Shown: in pieces, positions 20,178 to 35,000 of the stretch
Layout of the letters: each line of letters opens with the position of its first letter
Numbering within the stretch: position 1 is the first letter of the stretch
Source: Membranipora membranacea
Lineage: Eukaryota > Bryozoa > Gymnolaemata > Cheilostomatida > Membraniporidae
Direction: 5' to 3'
Length of the DNA stretch: 60,000 nt
Assembly: GCA_914767715.1 (NCBI GenBank)
Contig: OU612075.1
Location: forward strand, 4,590,001-4,650,000
Program-made: the position numbers and the translations under genes
Notes under the pieces: generated by a model
The model's database searches: none
The model's input: the letters and a program-made list of their open reading frames with translations, nothing else
Told to the model about the DNA's origin: nothing

Positions 20178-22657
20178 GATCCTAAACAGCATCGGTAACC
20201 AATAACCCTCTAAAAATGTGTTACTAATAGACAAAGGTGCTATTTGATGCTAAACGAAAACTGTCATTTTTTTACATGAGGAACAGTTTTGCTTCTTTCT
20301 GAAAATTCCTTGGAGTTTCTGCCTCCTGCTCCGTGGTTGTTACCACTGCACAATCCGGGTTCAGTCAACAGAGTACACCTGACCGACTTCTACACCTTCA
20401 TCATCTTGACCTTGAAAGTCATCCGGATGGAAGTATACAACAATAAGATACACAATAATAGACCAGTAAGTCCGTAAAAAAAACCTTTTCTTCTACCACA
20501 AACAAATCAAGAGATATTATGCGCACAATATTGCATTGTCATCAGTATGTATGATGGCTGTGACATCGTGCCATGCGACACAAGGTAGTTAAAAGCAATT
20601 TTCATCATCCTGGTGTCATTGTATGGTGGTTAAACAATGCAATAATTTGATGAAGCCATCTCTAAAACAGCTGATTATTTATTCACGCAGCTCCGGAATT
20701 GGACAGGATATAATAATTATTGTAAATCTCAGTCAAACAAAACCCCAAGTCATGCAAATAATACGTATACCCCAGAGTGGAAAAGTATTCTCAGAAAGAA
20801 ACGTTTGCGTTTTCACACATGCTGGAAATTGTTGAATTTTAATGCTAGCTAACATTTACTCACCCCTTACCACCTTAGCTAGCTAAAATAAATACTAACC
20901 GATATAGTGTCACTGTCAACTAGCTTAACTTACCTCTAGCTAATATTCAATCCTCAAGAGTACTCTTGGGAACCAGACGGCTGTGATCAATCACTTGTTC
21001 CATTTGTCGAGTATTTGTTAATCCCGCAAAACCGTGCAAGTAATGGTAAAATTTTTGAATATTTATGTAGTTTTTCCACATGTCACTAGACATTCATTAC
21101 TTACACGTTCTTCTCATTTGTAATCCGAACCCAAAGTTTTCTTCTCATGCAAGTTTTCAAAAGCAAAGTCTGGCTGCTCCAAACTTAGATACAACTTGCC
21201 AGATATAGCCATTTGGCCGCAATACATCAATTGCAGTACAGAAAGAAAATCCACATTCATTTGATTGGCGTTTTATTTTTGATATGGTAGGAACATGTTG
21301 GAAAAAAACCAAATTTAATCAAAATATGACTCCTAATTATTAAGTCTAGCATAGCAATAGTAAAACATGTAATCAAAGAGAGAGTTGTTTTTAACAGTAA
21401 TCATCATCGCTAACATGTAAATAATACCTATGAGAAAACTGCATCAAGAATCAGGATATATTCAGAAGTGTATATAATAATATAATATAATGTTGAAAAA
21501 AGCATAGAAAAGGTGCAAGAGAAAAATAGAATGTTTTACGTTACGTAGATATGTTTAAATTTCTTACATTGCAAAGTTGATGTTTCATCCATCGCTGACA
21601 CAACGCGTAATAAGCAATAGAAATAGAGAATATCAAAATAGGAGGCAAACTTGAATCATCATTATTCACCATTTTATTCTACAAGCCTGACTTCCTTCAA
21701 AAAAGTCTGAATAGACAAAATCATGCAGAATTCCTGATTTAATTGAAGTAATAATGAAATGAATTTATAAATTTATAAATGATTTATTGTAAAAATAGCG
21801 GTAGGTAGGGGAACAAGCCTATCACAAACATTTGCTTGCATAAATTGTTCAGTACATGATATAAATGGTATAATTTTCAAGTCTGGTTGAATTATACAGA
21901 TAATACAATATTCGATTATCAACAAAAACAATTTTAAGAATAGCATTAAGTATTCCTGGTTAGGTAAGTCTGTTTAAAGGAGGCAGAGTTGTAAAAATCT
22001 AGCAGAGTTGTAAATATCTAGCAATGTTCTACGCCTTAATAATAACAGTCAGCTTGTTGCAGTATGTATCAAGACTTCACCACAGCTGAACAGGAGGCTG
22101 ATTGAAGTACGTTGGCATGTTTTATGATGATAGAAACTCATACTGCACTATATTTTATACCGGCTACAAAATAAAATCAATGGTTTGTTGTAAATAAAGT
22201 TGTCTCCACATGTAATAAGAGCGGACAACTCCAAATAATCCTCATATAAACAAAACTCCACCAGGGAGTTTGGTACAAAACTACCCGGTTTCACAAATGG
22301 TGTGTCGACAATTGGTTAATGCCACCTTCCAGCGTTAATCAAGACAATAAATTTCCCAACATTTGCCCAGTACCCACTACACAATACCCAGAAGCGTGTG
22401 TCACTAAAAACATCAAGCAGATGTGAGCAAGAATAGACCAAGCTTGGTATAGAAGCGAAGCTGCTGTAACAATGCTCCCATGCACAATTCTATAGTGAGT
22501 GCCAAACACAAGACAAAGCATTCAAGCTGACTAAGCTGCAGCATCCGTTCATGACCAATAGAGTTAAAAAGTGAGCACTGAAATGAATTGTCTTCATGTG
22601 ACCAAACTACCATCTTATCAGTTTTTCTTTTTGCTCAAGCTCAGCTCAGCTGTGTTC

Positions 22658-22692
22658 TCAATTGTTGATATTTACTACCCATGAGGGACAGG
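22658..22692 (-). CDS. Candidate last exon of the LMO7-like gene
   Basis: After a pyrimidine-rich acceptor (ttcttttgactttgaag) the frame reads A-C-P-S-W-V-V-N-I-N-N and stops at TGA. This would add eleven residues after the LIM domain, similar in length to the short tail of vertebrate LMO7. Sequence similarity is not visible and other acceptors downstream could serve instead. Confidence 0.25.
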
Positions 22693-22744
22693 CTTCAAAG
22701 TCAAAAGAAAGAATCAAATTTACTATTGATTAAAATCCGATGGT

Positions 22745-22805
22745 CATATAACATCACACCCGGAGCGAGGGGTGCGAATTATGGGTTGCCTTAGGGGTGC
22801 TTTTC
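22745..22805 (-). repeat. Truncated SINE fragment of the same family
   Basis: The plus-strand text gggttgccttaggggtgc with an upstream tcacaccc-type block matches the tail-proximal body of the two full copies. The tRNA head is missing. Confidence 0.5.
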
Positions 22806-22905
22806 TTGGAAGACAATTCAGTTCAGTTCGGAGAGAGAGTATGTTATTTGACACACACATGGTATCATTGAGTACGTACGTATAAATCCCAGCCACCTCA
22901 CCTAC

Positions 22906-23070
22906 CATCGTCGTTGCTGTAACAGTTCTTACAGTGGAGTCTGTTACCCCTGACTCTGACGTCGGCTCCCATCTGACCGTTAGAGAGAAGAGAGTGACAC
23001 ACGCAGCATCGGAAACACTCAGTGTGGTAATACAGACCCAGCGATTCTATCACCATCGCAGCACCTTTAC
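22906..23070 (-). CDS. LMO7: LMO7-like exon 33: main part of the LIM domain
   Basis: Residues 1829-1883. With the previous exon it gives C-x2-C-x19-H-x2-C-x2-C-x2-C-x21-C-x2-C, ligands C1821, C1824, H1844, C1847, C1850, C1853, C1875 and C1878, a full two-zinc LIM fold. GKGAAMVIESLGLYYHTE and GADVRVR are family signatures. It leaves in phase 1 (GATG|gtaggt), so a short last exon remains. Confidence 0.95.
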
Positions 23071-26000
23071 CTGTTACACATTACAAAAGAGTTGATATGA
23101 TATATATGGTGGAGAGATAACTTTATATTACACAGACTGCAGTTTACCTAATAACTGGACACTTTTTTGAAGATACAACCCATGATTATAAGACAAGCTA
23201 TGAGATATAGCAGAATAACAGCCAAAAATTGAATTGAGTGGACTTCCGATAAGAAGAACAAGACTATGGTAGCAAATCCCTTGCTGTTGCCTCAATTCCC
23301 TTCATCTCTTAGTCAAACTTTTCACTGAATTGATATAGTTTCATAAGACAGGGATTGATTTGGAAGCGAGATTACTGACAGAAGCTATCAGAAAATTATA
23401 ATTTGGCAAATTATATTCGAGGTAATGTCTTGTTCATTTGATACTATTCATAACTTAATATTTTCCACAAATAAACACAGGTAGCCTGCTACGGCGGTGA
23501 CGTACCTAATTCTTGAGTGCAGTAAGCGCACATGTACTTGGCACTGACAGTAACCGGTTCATCCTCCTCAGACCGAGGTTTACTGTTAGGAACTCTGGCT
23601 GGTTTGGAGGGTGGTGTGATGGCCCGCGAGCTCGACTGTGACTGCGGTTCAGGACTTCTGTCTTTAATATATTTGTCTCTCTTACTGCTATCATTATTGT
23701 TATTAGTTGTGGGAAAAGTGGGAGGATTACCATTACCATAGCGTGGATCTTCACTAGGTAGTCTATTGTTTGAGGGTTGGGGTGCCCTATACCCTTGTGG
23801 ATAATCATAGCTAGGCCTCGAGTCGCTGTAGCCATCATTACTAGAAGAAGAGTATCCGGAATGGGGGTTTCTCTCATACGAGTCCTGACGGGGATGGTTA
23901 TTGTATAGTCTATCTTGTGTGGGTGGCCGGGTTTCGGATGAGTCCTGATGACGAGGGTTCATATTGTGTCCTAGTGGCTCTTGTCTCTGATAAGGTTTGG
24001 GTAGAGATGATCGATCTACAGAGCCTTGTGGCTTGTGGTTATATAGAGGTTGTGTGCTTTGCTACAACAAGAAGGAAGAGAAGTTTCGAATGAAAAAAGT
24101 TATATAAAATAATAACTCACAAACATATTCAACTGATGCGCATGCAGAAAATTACCTCAAAATGGTGATGGAAAATACAATGGAACAACTAAAACCAACT
24201 TTGTTTGAACCTCAACTTCGATTTCACTTATTAAACTTGGATAAACCCTGGTCGACACATAAATCTAACAGTAGCTTACTTTTTCTTGCTGTTTGGGCAG
24301 GGCTGGCTGGCCGTATCCGCCTTTATTTCCATAGAAAGCAGCATCATTCTGTTTCGGCCCTCTTGCGGGTTGTGGAGCCCCGATGTGAGAACTTCCCCTC
24401 CTAGCGTCATATCCATTAGTGACTGGTGGGGGACCAGCAGCTGCAAAATTGTCCTCATATCTTGCATAATTGTCCACTGGACTTGCTGAAGACTGACTGC
24501 TCGTTGAAGGCAGTCGTCTCTCCGGTGATGAGGCCTTCATTGGTGCGGCAGCTTTCTGTGGACTGTTATTACTGCCGTACATCGGAGGCTGCTGCCGGCT
24601 GGTATCTCGCGGTGGTGGTTGACTGTATTTGTTATACTGTGATGTTGGTTCACGTCGACTGCTGTAGTTTTTAGGCTGTTGTTGTTGAGGAGCAGTGGTA
24701 CGTTGTGGTTGTTGTTCAGGCCTCCATTCATCGTTGTGCTGTTGTTGAGCGGTGCTGTGTATTGACGGTTGGCGGTACTCGTGTCTCGGTCGCCTGTCAG
24801 CTTGCTGCCGTTGCTCTATTTGACGAGCCTCTTCCCTTCTCTGCTGATCTCGTCGGCTCTGCTCGATCATTTCCTGTGTCCATAAAAAAATACATCATAT
24901 ATAACAGGGACCAAAGCCATGCATAAGTGAAGCCAAGCTCCCAACATGCAAACCAAGCAGGTGTTCTGCAGCGAACCACTAATGTGCCTTGGAACTGAGA
25001 TCGAATTTGCAACTGTAGCTCTGCAGCTAATGGGAATAATATACTAGCAAACCAGCCTTTGCGCAGCTCAATAATGCGTGCAACTAAATTTATTTCATTT
25101 TGCTGGTCCATCCTAGAGTTTATTGTCAGTCTATGTGGCACACTAAGGCCAACTAGGAAGTGAAGCATTAATAAATACAAGCAAGTCAGATCAACAGTAT
25201 CTAGCCCCTGTGCAGGTTATGAGCAAAGCTATATACGGCGGTGCAGAAGGGGACCATACCTGGTGACGTTTACGTGCCATATGTTCTCTCTCGTTCCAAT
25301 CCAGACTACTCAGCTCTCTCTCATGTCTCTGGTCCTCTTCCTCATCCTCGTCCTCATCATACACTCGACCGTTAGTCGGACCTCGGGCTAAGTTAGCTAA
25401 TTCTCTCTGTCTCCTCTCAGCCTGCATATCTACTCCATGGACAGCTTTTATATCCTGGTCATGTCTTATCTGGGCTCGAGCTAACTGTGAACATCAAGTA
25501 AGAAACATATTATAAGTAAGAAAAATAAGAATAATCATTATAACGTGGCTTTGACAATAAATTTCTATTTGTAGATGTGTGTGGATAGAATCATTTTTGA
25601 TGGAAAATGTTGCAGTTTTTGGTCTTATAATAGAGGATGAAGTGACTGCAATGTACAAGTTGTTCTTGAACTTAGACACAGCAAGTCACATGTGATAGAA
25701 CATCTCTGTGGTCTAGCATGATGACCAACAAGAATGTGTTTCCAAAGAACCAGGCTATGTATTCCGTGCAAACATATGTGAAGGCACAATATAAACCATA
25801 TAAATTGGTTCATGAACCCTGGTGTCAGAGTTTAACTTGTTGACAATTTTAGCGATATTACCTCTTCAGCTTCGCGGGCCATACGCTTCCTGGCAGCGTT
25901 AAGCTCATCTGTCCTATTGGCTGGTTTGTTGTAGTCTTGCTGTTGATGAGACTCTTCCTCCTCTTCAAGCCTCTGCTGTTCGTACTGCTGATTAAGTTTG

Positions 26001-29000
26001 CGTATCTCAGCTAGTTCTCTCTGAAAGACCAAAAATAATACAGTGAACATCAAACTATTTTTATTTATTTATTTTAAGAGGTTGGCTTGAAAGTATACAA
26101 ATAACAAATAGTTAAAAACAGCTTGTTGACCTCTGAGACAGAAAGAAAAAAAATTGCCCCACAGATTCTGTTGGTATTTGCACATACCTTAGCTTTTCAA
26201 TACACATTGCAGATAAAATTCAGCTTTGAAAATAATCAAACAAAATTTCTTTGCAGAAAATCAGCCATCTTTGATGATATAGAACAAAGAGTTTAATATA
26301 CACATTAAGCAATTTAAAATCCCCTCAGATGTTACACCCCTAGTAGACAAACCTGTCTCTCATCCCTGAGCCTCTTATCTCGATTTCTACGCTCCTGTTC
26401 GTCCTGTTCAGCTTGTTCTGTTTCAGCCTCTCTAAGCTGCTTCATTATGGCCAACTCCTTCATCCTCTCATACGCTGCATCTGATACATCCTGCCCCTTA
26501 ACTACATCGCCCTGAAAGAGAAATCGATACAAATTATCCACATGTGGCATTTGTTTTGTAGAATAATTATAGATATCCAGCCAAGCTTAGTACATGTACC
26601 AGAAGATGCATTTCTTTTGGTGAGAAAACTCCAAAAAGAAATCGGAAAGTGAACTAATAGCACCATAACACATCACTGCCTATTATCTAAGCATTATTTT
26701 GGAACAATTAAATTCCATAGACAATACAATGCCTCATTTTTATGGAGTTTTATTTAAAAATTTATCTACTATCCCCAACATCATCAGAATTCTTGGATAA
26801 CCGAGATGAACACCTACTCTGTTGAGTGCAGGAGGCCTGACGTCCATACTCTTAGATCTGTTTTGTTTACTAAGACTAGGAGCTTGAGTAGTGATAGTCA
26901 TTGCCTTCTTTAGTGGAGCTGGTTTAGGTTTAGCAGCTGCTGAATGCCTTCTCTCTTGTTGCTCAGCAAATTGCCTTAACAAAGAAAATTAATAAAAATG
27001 AAGATATTGTATAATGCATTGAGTGAGGTCTTAAATTTCAGTTGTGTTTCCAGTGTTAAAATTAAAGTTTTTCCGAGTTTTTAAAAAAATTCACAGATCA
27101 AGTAACAAATCCCAACATGAAAGCTGATGAAAGCATAATGAATTCTTAGATATTTATGTTCGTTCATTGGTTTATAAATTTGGATATCGTGGAGTTGTCT
27201 GCTTTCAAAAATCAAAGTAACATGAGGAGACAATACTTGATGTGACAACGGCATACCATTCGAGAAGTTGCTACAAATATGTCTAAGAAGCAGCATATCG
27301 CACACAAACTAACCAAGATGAAAATGTGAGTGACATATTTACCTGTCGGCCTCGCGACTCTGCTGCTCAAACATGGCTCTGTTAGAGAAGAAACCCTTCG
27401 AGTTTCTCTTTGGTGGCTTATCGTTTTCATCACCTCCATTCTACAACAATTAAATATTCAATTATTTTAATTATGTTTATTTATAAATCATATTTTTTTG
27501 GTCATACGACTTTTATCAGACAGGAATCATCTTATTTCTGAAAAATACCAAGATTGTACTAATAAATGGACACTTCTATTCGAGGACACGACAGTGAATT
27601 ATTAGTTCCAGCTTTAGGGTTATCATATATGGTAACTCTATGGTTCCAGCAGAGAATCAAAAGCTTTTCAATCCTGTTGCCAGGCCCCAAACCCAGTCCA
27701 TCAGGTCTAAATTGTTAAAAGTTTTTCCTTATGCATAAAATTTTTCATATTGTCCTGAATTTCACTAGCGCATTGCTTTAAACTGATACACAGTTAATTG
27801 CTAGCTTTGAAGGTGCATATGCAATACGAGTGTGTGCAAATATTCTACCTATTTTCTAAGAATTTAAGAAATGGTGTAGCAATATTTTGGGTTCAAATTT
27901 ACTACCTAAGCAAAAAACAATACTCAAACTTAACACTGCAAACAAAACTGAAAAAAACTACACTAACTTTGAGTATGATAAATAGAAAATATGAGATGAA
28001 TATCAAGCGCAACACTTTCAAGAATAAAACAATATCATAAGTACTGATGAGGGGGGCCGTAATGTTTTGGACAAAATATACACACCAACCGGCCAATCAT
28101 AAGAGCCCTAACATATCGTTGACTAATGCACTCCCTTCATAGCATTGACTAAACAACAACTAGTTTGTCAGGTTGAGAAATTCAACTTATGTTTCCCCTC
28201 TAAGGCGCTTCAATCGCCTTCTACAGTTTAATTTCAGAAATATTATTGTGGGATTGCGGAGTTGTGTTGCCAAAATCAAAGAAACAACAATCGAGTATAG
28301 TTATAAGCTCATGCAATGATTAGGATAAATCCCAGGCTGAAAATGTTTCAGCAACAAAATCACAACTCAACCCGTATTACATGTTGGTACGGTAAGTAAA
28401 GTGACTCAGCTGTTTAAATCTCACATGGAATTCTTAAAATATTAAAATGACGGTATTTCCAGTTTGATTAACCAGACGGACAATGACTCAAGGATCTCGG
28501 TAGCTACTTTCTTGACACATTCTTTGAATGAGTAGCCTTGTGAGGAGATACTTGTAACCTTGTAACCTTGTAGTACTTGTAGTTTCAAGATGAGTGGTAA
28601 GTATCACTGACTTGACCAAAAAAACCGGTTATTACCAACAGTCAAGCAAAATACACACAACAGAATAAATAGTCTGAGAGCTAATACTACATGCAGTAAA
28701 AGTGTGCAATACACAATCTATTCAGCTAATCTCGGGCTAAAGAAGATAGGAGTACTGAACAGACTGCAGGTGGATCGAGCTAAGTGCAACTTAGGATTTA
28801 CAGTTTTACCTGCGTGCTCTCATCCTCAGACCGGCTTTTGAGCCAGTCTAAGTTACTTTTACGTATAGCTACCGGTACGGCATTCATTGTCTAACGAAAA
28901 CATTATTATATAATGACTCAAGCAATAGAAGTAGGATAACTCACAAGGCATTTGCTACACTAAAACTAGAATTTGATTGGGAGCTCCGTGAGTTGCTTAT

Positions 29001-32000
29001 GGGGAGTTAATGGCTGCCAACTCTCATCTGTGACCAAACAGTATTTTCTCAAACAGTTTGCTGAGTTTATTTATCATCAGGCGCCACAAACTCACCACGA
29101 GCAGCCATCGGAGAGGACAAGCTATGAGGTAGCTCATTTAGCTCTGGGGATTTATGTTCATGCAAACCACACACAAGTCAAGCAGGATTGGGTGATTGAT
29201 TGTCTACGATTAGATTTCCAAAAGCAAAACTAAAACATCAACTTGCTACTAGCTGATGTTAAATCACTTGGTTAGTTATTGCTGTGGAAGTTACTGTGTG
29301 GCAGTTGACTAAACTATCATATTATGGTTCCAATTAAAATTTCTGTGTTATGAGATCTATATCAAATCTAGTGGTGGGAGTTGACCTGGCCACAATTGAC
29401 GTCCCACTCATACTTAACCAATCAAACCAATCAAATTCATTACCCAGTTTATGTTTTAAAATCAAAACTAACCAGAAAAATATACTAAATCATTGCTTGG
29501 TTACAAAACCGGACACGCCAAAAACATACCAGTCACATGCTACGACTATGTGTGTCTATATGGGCCTTAATAATATTCACTAGTAAGGTTTCCCCAGTAC
29601 AATGAACTGCCTCTTCCACAGGAAGAACAACAGAACGGTACTGACCAATCAGAAATCAGTAGAGAGGGGAGAGAGAGTTCATCGCCTAGTAGTAGGTCAA
29701 TAATCGCTTGAAGAGTTTCCTATATAGTAGGGTTAAGTTCTGGCTACACACGCCATATTAAGTAGTACCTTATGGTTGATGGGCTGAGTTCTTGCTGGTA
29801 CCTCACTGGCGCGTCTCGGCTGTGAGAATCTCGCCTTCTCTCTCGTCATTTTCAGCACATCCTCTTTTCTCAGTGTGCTGGGTAGACTGGGATCTATGTC
29901 CGACTGTCTCTTTGACGAGGGGTCCTCATATTCTGATAACATAATAGTAAATCACGTTTAATAAGTGGTTCTGCCCATGAACGCCCTCAGGCAAAAGCTT
30001 AGACTTGAGGTGTTGGCAGATTCGCCCCCATGGGAATATGTCTGGTGGGGCATGATATATGTTACCAATTACACAAAGCCCAACATAAGATGGGACAGTA
30101 CCATAATTTTCAAAGCACATCAATATCCATTTGGAGACTCCTGCCCAACGATTGTTATGATTATCATTGATGGATTAAGCAATCAAGCATTTAAATGTAC
30201 AATCAATTTTTTTATAATACTTCATTTCATCCTACTTCAAACTCAATCTAGCCCTAAACAGTCTCTGCCATCAACAACAAAACAACAAAATTTCCCATAA
30301 TAATCTTAAACGTAGTATACTATATTATTACAAGGAATTACCAGGAAAAATAAAGATTTCGTAGGCAAACTAAGGTTAGGGACGTTATTTACGAGCATAA
30401 GCTGAGAATAAGCCAGCCAAGCTTAAGGGATGAGTAGATACTCTGAGAGATCGTCATGTTGCTATGTGAGGACATGACTATCTCTGGCTCCTCTGTACCT
30501 GAGAGGTCACATGATCTCTTATGTCGTCGGACTGACATGTAGTCATGTAGTCATGTACCTCCATCCCACCAGTCATGATTTATTAACACTAAACTAATCC
30601 CTAATGGAATTCTTCTTTTAATTCCTCCCCTTTTTCTGACGTCTTGAGCAACTTTCTGAGAATATGGACTACACTGCTCGCAGCTCATCGTTATCGTAAA
30701 TTCATGTGATTTATATTTTGAGATCAGGTTTGAATCAGGATGTGGATCAGGATTTTTTAGGGCCACAAAGTCTCAAGGAAGTAATGACCGGAAAGATGGC
30801 TGGCTGTGATTAGTTTGATTGAATAGTTTGGCTACATTGCCAACTCGTCCAAAAAGTCAATCAACCCATTCTTCTTGTTCCCAATCATTTTGCAACCATA
30901 AGTGAACTCTGTACCTAGAACTACCCTTCAGTTTCCTAACCTCCAAGAGACCATGGTTGTTGGGAAAGTTCTCCTTGATGATATAATATGGTAATTTAAG
31001 TCAAACCTGTCATTCTAACTCAATCATAAAATGTGATTAAAATCATATGAATAACAGGACTAGCTTAAACCAGGCCTTTCCTGCTTAGATCAAATTTCGT
31101 TCATTTTGCTGCATTCAGAGTTGCTGCCCCTCCCCCTCCACCGGTCACCAGTGGATTTGTGCAACTGGAATGCAGGCAATTAGACAACACTTGATCTAGG
31201 ACTAGCTGGTAAGTGATCATCTTACCTTGACTGTTCCAGCGAGGCTGAGAAGGTGCAGACTTTCTCCTATCCTTGTCAGGTGATCGAGCGCTGAAGTTAT
31301 TTCTGCGCATAGAGACAGCAGCTGCCGGAGCAGGAGTCACATCTATAACTGGAGCGATGACCTCTCTCCTCTCCCACGGTCTCTCTACCTCTGCAGGTAG
31401 CTCGTTAGTATCCTGCCAAGGTGTACTCTGTCAAAATTTACAAAATTATAAACTTTTTTCGAAAGCTTTGATGAAAGCAAAGTCTACAATTTCCCATTGA
31501 TCCTGTGTTTCTGCCACGCATTATGTGGATATTGTGTCAACTTATAAATATTTTGGAAACTATAAAGAAGGCCCAGCATGTTCTACAGCTTTCTAGTTAT
31601 CCAGTGTTTTTATTAGTATTATGGTAACATAGTCATGAGCCTGCCGAATGTTTGATAATGAAACTTATGTGACATATCATTATTGACAGCGTTTTGGTAT
31701 AGCTAATATTGTTTATTTCAACTTATAAACTTTTTGGCATCATTACTATTCCTAAGGATGTGCTCTCTGCAATGCGCCAAGAACCAACCAAACAAAACGG
31801 AAACTTAGCTGTAGCAATCAAGTACAACCCAACCTTTTAGTAAAAAGAATTGGGAAATCTTGCAAGTTTACATAACTTGTTGGGGCACCATTTTTCACCT
31901 CTTAGCTCCCTTGTAGACATATATATTCCAAACAGGACATCACTGGCAAATTACAGTAATCGAGGGAAAAAGGCTAGTTACTATGCTGTCATACTATTTA

Positions 32001-35000
32001 AAATGTGAACTTGTCTGATGACGACTCACCTTTTTGTTCATATTCATGACGTCTTTCCTCGTCATGGGAGGTGGTGAGGGATCTCGCTCTCCTAGATTTG
32101 AGGGTACGTCCTCATCATAATACTTGTAAACATCGGAGAGTGAGGGCGTCTCCTTAGGCTGAGTCACATCCACAGGCTATAAAACATGAAGTTCACAGGC
32201 TATATAAAACATGCCAAACTGAAGATAGCGTTCATGTCATCTGTCATCGTGACTGGGCTTTCAAATTTGGATCAGCTAAAGTGGCCAAGAAACACAAACC
32301 TTTGAGGTAGTGTACCTCAGGATAACATTCTATCCTCCTACCCACTCAAATAACCACACAAAAAACGCAAAAACAAAAAAATCATGTTGTCAGTCAATAG
32401 TTATCAATTTTATTGCCGAAATCAATACTTTTACTTCTAGATTATCTTTTCAGACAGTAAAAACCTAATACCAGTTGGAACGGAACACATGAGATAATTG
32501 GGTTAAATACTTCTTGACATTTATGAAACTTTTCCAGCATCTACTTGAGAAGTTGGAACCACAGAGAGGATTTTTTAGGTGAAACTAAAACCGCAGAACT
32601 TTAAAACTTCCACTTCTGGGCACAGATTATGAGGATTAGAGACTGTAAGCTCCTGTTACAGCAGAGTCTGCTACCACATGAAGGTATGAAAGAACAGTTT
32701 GAAGACATGGAAGAGAAGTTGGTGGGAAGTGATTCTTTTTAGTCACTAATCATAATGTCAACACCTATCAATTTGTTGACAACCGAGTGACTGTTGAGAG
32801 CTCTTATAGGTACCTTTCATGTTTTCAAGTATGCGAAATAGTCTGTCTGCAGAGAGGAGTGTGGAATATCCCAAACTCTCTGCTACAATCGCTCGGTACT
32901 CAGCAGCCAACAACACCTTGAACTGATATCATAGACCTTAGATAGATAGATCTTTGGTCTCTACCAGTATACAACTATCCTATGCCACTGGCCGTATTAA
33001 AACTGCCCCAATCCTATTGAAAACATGGTGTGTGTAGCCACTGCTTTAGCCAGAAGATCTGCCTTAACCAGATAATGGCTGTGAAACTTGAAATTTTGAT
33101 TTCAGTTTTGTCAGAAGGAACTATGGGAGGAAAGAACCAGTCATGCATTTCACACCAATCATCCATGAGCTCATTAGACTGTCGATATCCCACAATTATG
33201 GATATCAACACTGTAGCCTCACATTCCAAGACTAAAGGTAAAGATTCCAATCTCAAGCAATTACTACAAGAGGCCAATTGAGAAGCCCGATGAATGGTTT
33301 TGATTGTTGTCGCCCAAATACTCCAAGATGTCAAGCGAGCCCAACTTGAGAAATAACTTTGTGGCCACAGCTGTATTTTATGGAAAGTTGTTGGCCAGTC
33401 AATTTTAGTTACAGCGTTACCAGTAAAAGTAGGCAAAATAGTTGTGCTTTTATCAACGCTTACGGGAATCCTTGCTTGCCTAGGTTACCAAACATATGAT
33501 TTTTAAATCTGAAGAATGATTTTACCCTAAAAATTGGCAGGAAGTGTACCGATATCTGCTGAGTCTTTGGGTTTACTGATGTTTTTTCTACGAACCTTAA
33601 TTCTAATCTCATGGCAATAGAATTTCGACAGTTAGACACATACCGGTCTCAAAATATCTTTGATCTCACACCGATGAACTATCTAGAGTGTCGGCTTACT
33701 GCTCATGCATTGACACTACATTTCAGAAAACAACTGACATCCTCTAAAGGTCTAGCTCCACACAATACATTATTCTGAGGATTGGTATACATATGTACCG
33801 ACAGATAGGATCTACAAATTAAAATACGAAACCCCTATGTAACTGTCAGTACTACAAGTATGTGTGTGTAGCCAAACCTAATAACTAAAATTAAAAACAT
33901 CGGTGAGGTACCTACCTTGTAGTCGTAGTAGTTGGCTGTGTGCCGATCTCTCATCTCATCTGTGTCGGCTACACTCGCTGTAATATAAATAAGAAGACAG
34001 TGTATATGTAAGGCATTGGGTGTACCACCTCATCAAGCAGTTTGTATCAATAATTGTATTTGAAGGAATAAGCTAAAATGACCTATCGATAAATCAGTCA
34101 GCATTGGATAGATGGACATTCACGGCCCTTTAGGGCCGGTGATCTTGATCTAAATCTTATTTGATATAAAACAATAGGGTCACAGTAAAGAACGGTTGGT
34201 TTACTTCATAGTTTGGAGGCTCTGACTTGCCTTTAAAAAATATGAATGACGCCAAAAACAGTGGAAGGTCGATAAATTTGACATTTTATCCATTGCGCCA
34301 AGTGTTCAAAGATGGCATTGATCTGAGGGAGTTCATGAGTACTTACGTCAATTGTCTTAGACTAAGAGAGGTGTCATATATAACTTATGTATATTTATAT
34401 TACATAAAGCGCCACCACCCTAATTAAATCATAGAGGTGGGTTAATTCAATGTGACAGGAGCACTCAATCCTAGAACAGGATAAAACATGTCATTAACCA
34501 TCAGGCTAGACAAAAACTGACAAAAGCACTCTACTAACAGATGCTATTTAGTCTGCTATCCAGTTTTGCTAGTTCATTCAGACAAGCAGCGGAAGTCTTT
34601 TGTCCAACGATGTCCAACCATATTCCGACAACCAGGAGATGATCCAAATCAGTGTCTCCTTGCTCAAAATGTGTTCCGAAAGCGCTACGCCCTTGTTGGT
34701 GAAAAAATGGATGTGCTCACACAATGACATAAACAACATCCACAACATATTGTAGATATGGCAAGTTTCCAGTTTTGACTGCTTCCAGCTTGCAGCTATA
34801 CTAAGAAGAGAATCGCCAAGCTTGAAGGCAGACAAGAACAACAAATACAACTGCATCCAAGATCTTCCCGACAAAAAACAACATTTCTTATTATGAATCC
34901 GCTAATTTTCTCTTCAGTGACATTCCCTGCAGGCAGAAGTTATGAAGGTCATTGCATCATAGTCATGTCCTAGCAGACCTTACTATGAAATTAGTCTCAG

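Larger units (their letters stand above)
18883..22657. other. Intergenic region between LMO7-like and YAP genes
   Basis: AT-rich, with one foldback element, a CpG-containing patch upstream of YAP and a truncated SINE-like fragment further up inside the LMO7-like gene end. It must contain the YAP promoter and the LMO7-like 3' UTR, but no polyadenylation signal or TATA box could be assigned with confidence. Confidence 0.5.

Noticed and set aside
23532-24926. Several plus-strand frames opposite LMO7-like exons 31 and 32
   Set aside because: They are antisense shadows of long low-complexity coding exons.
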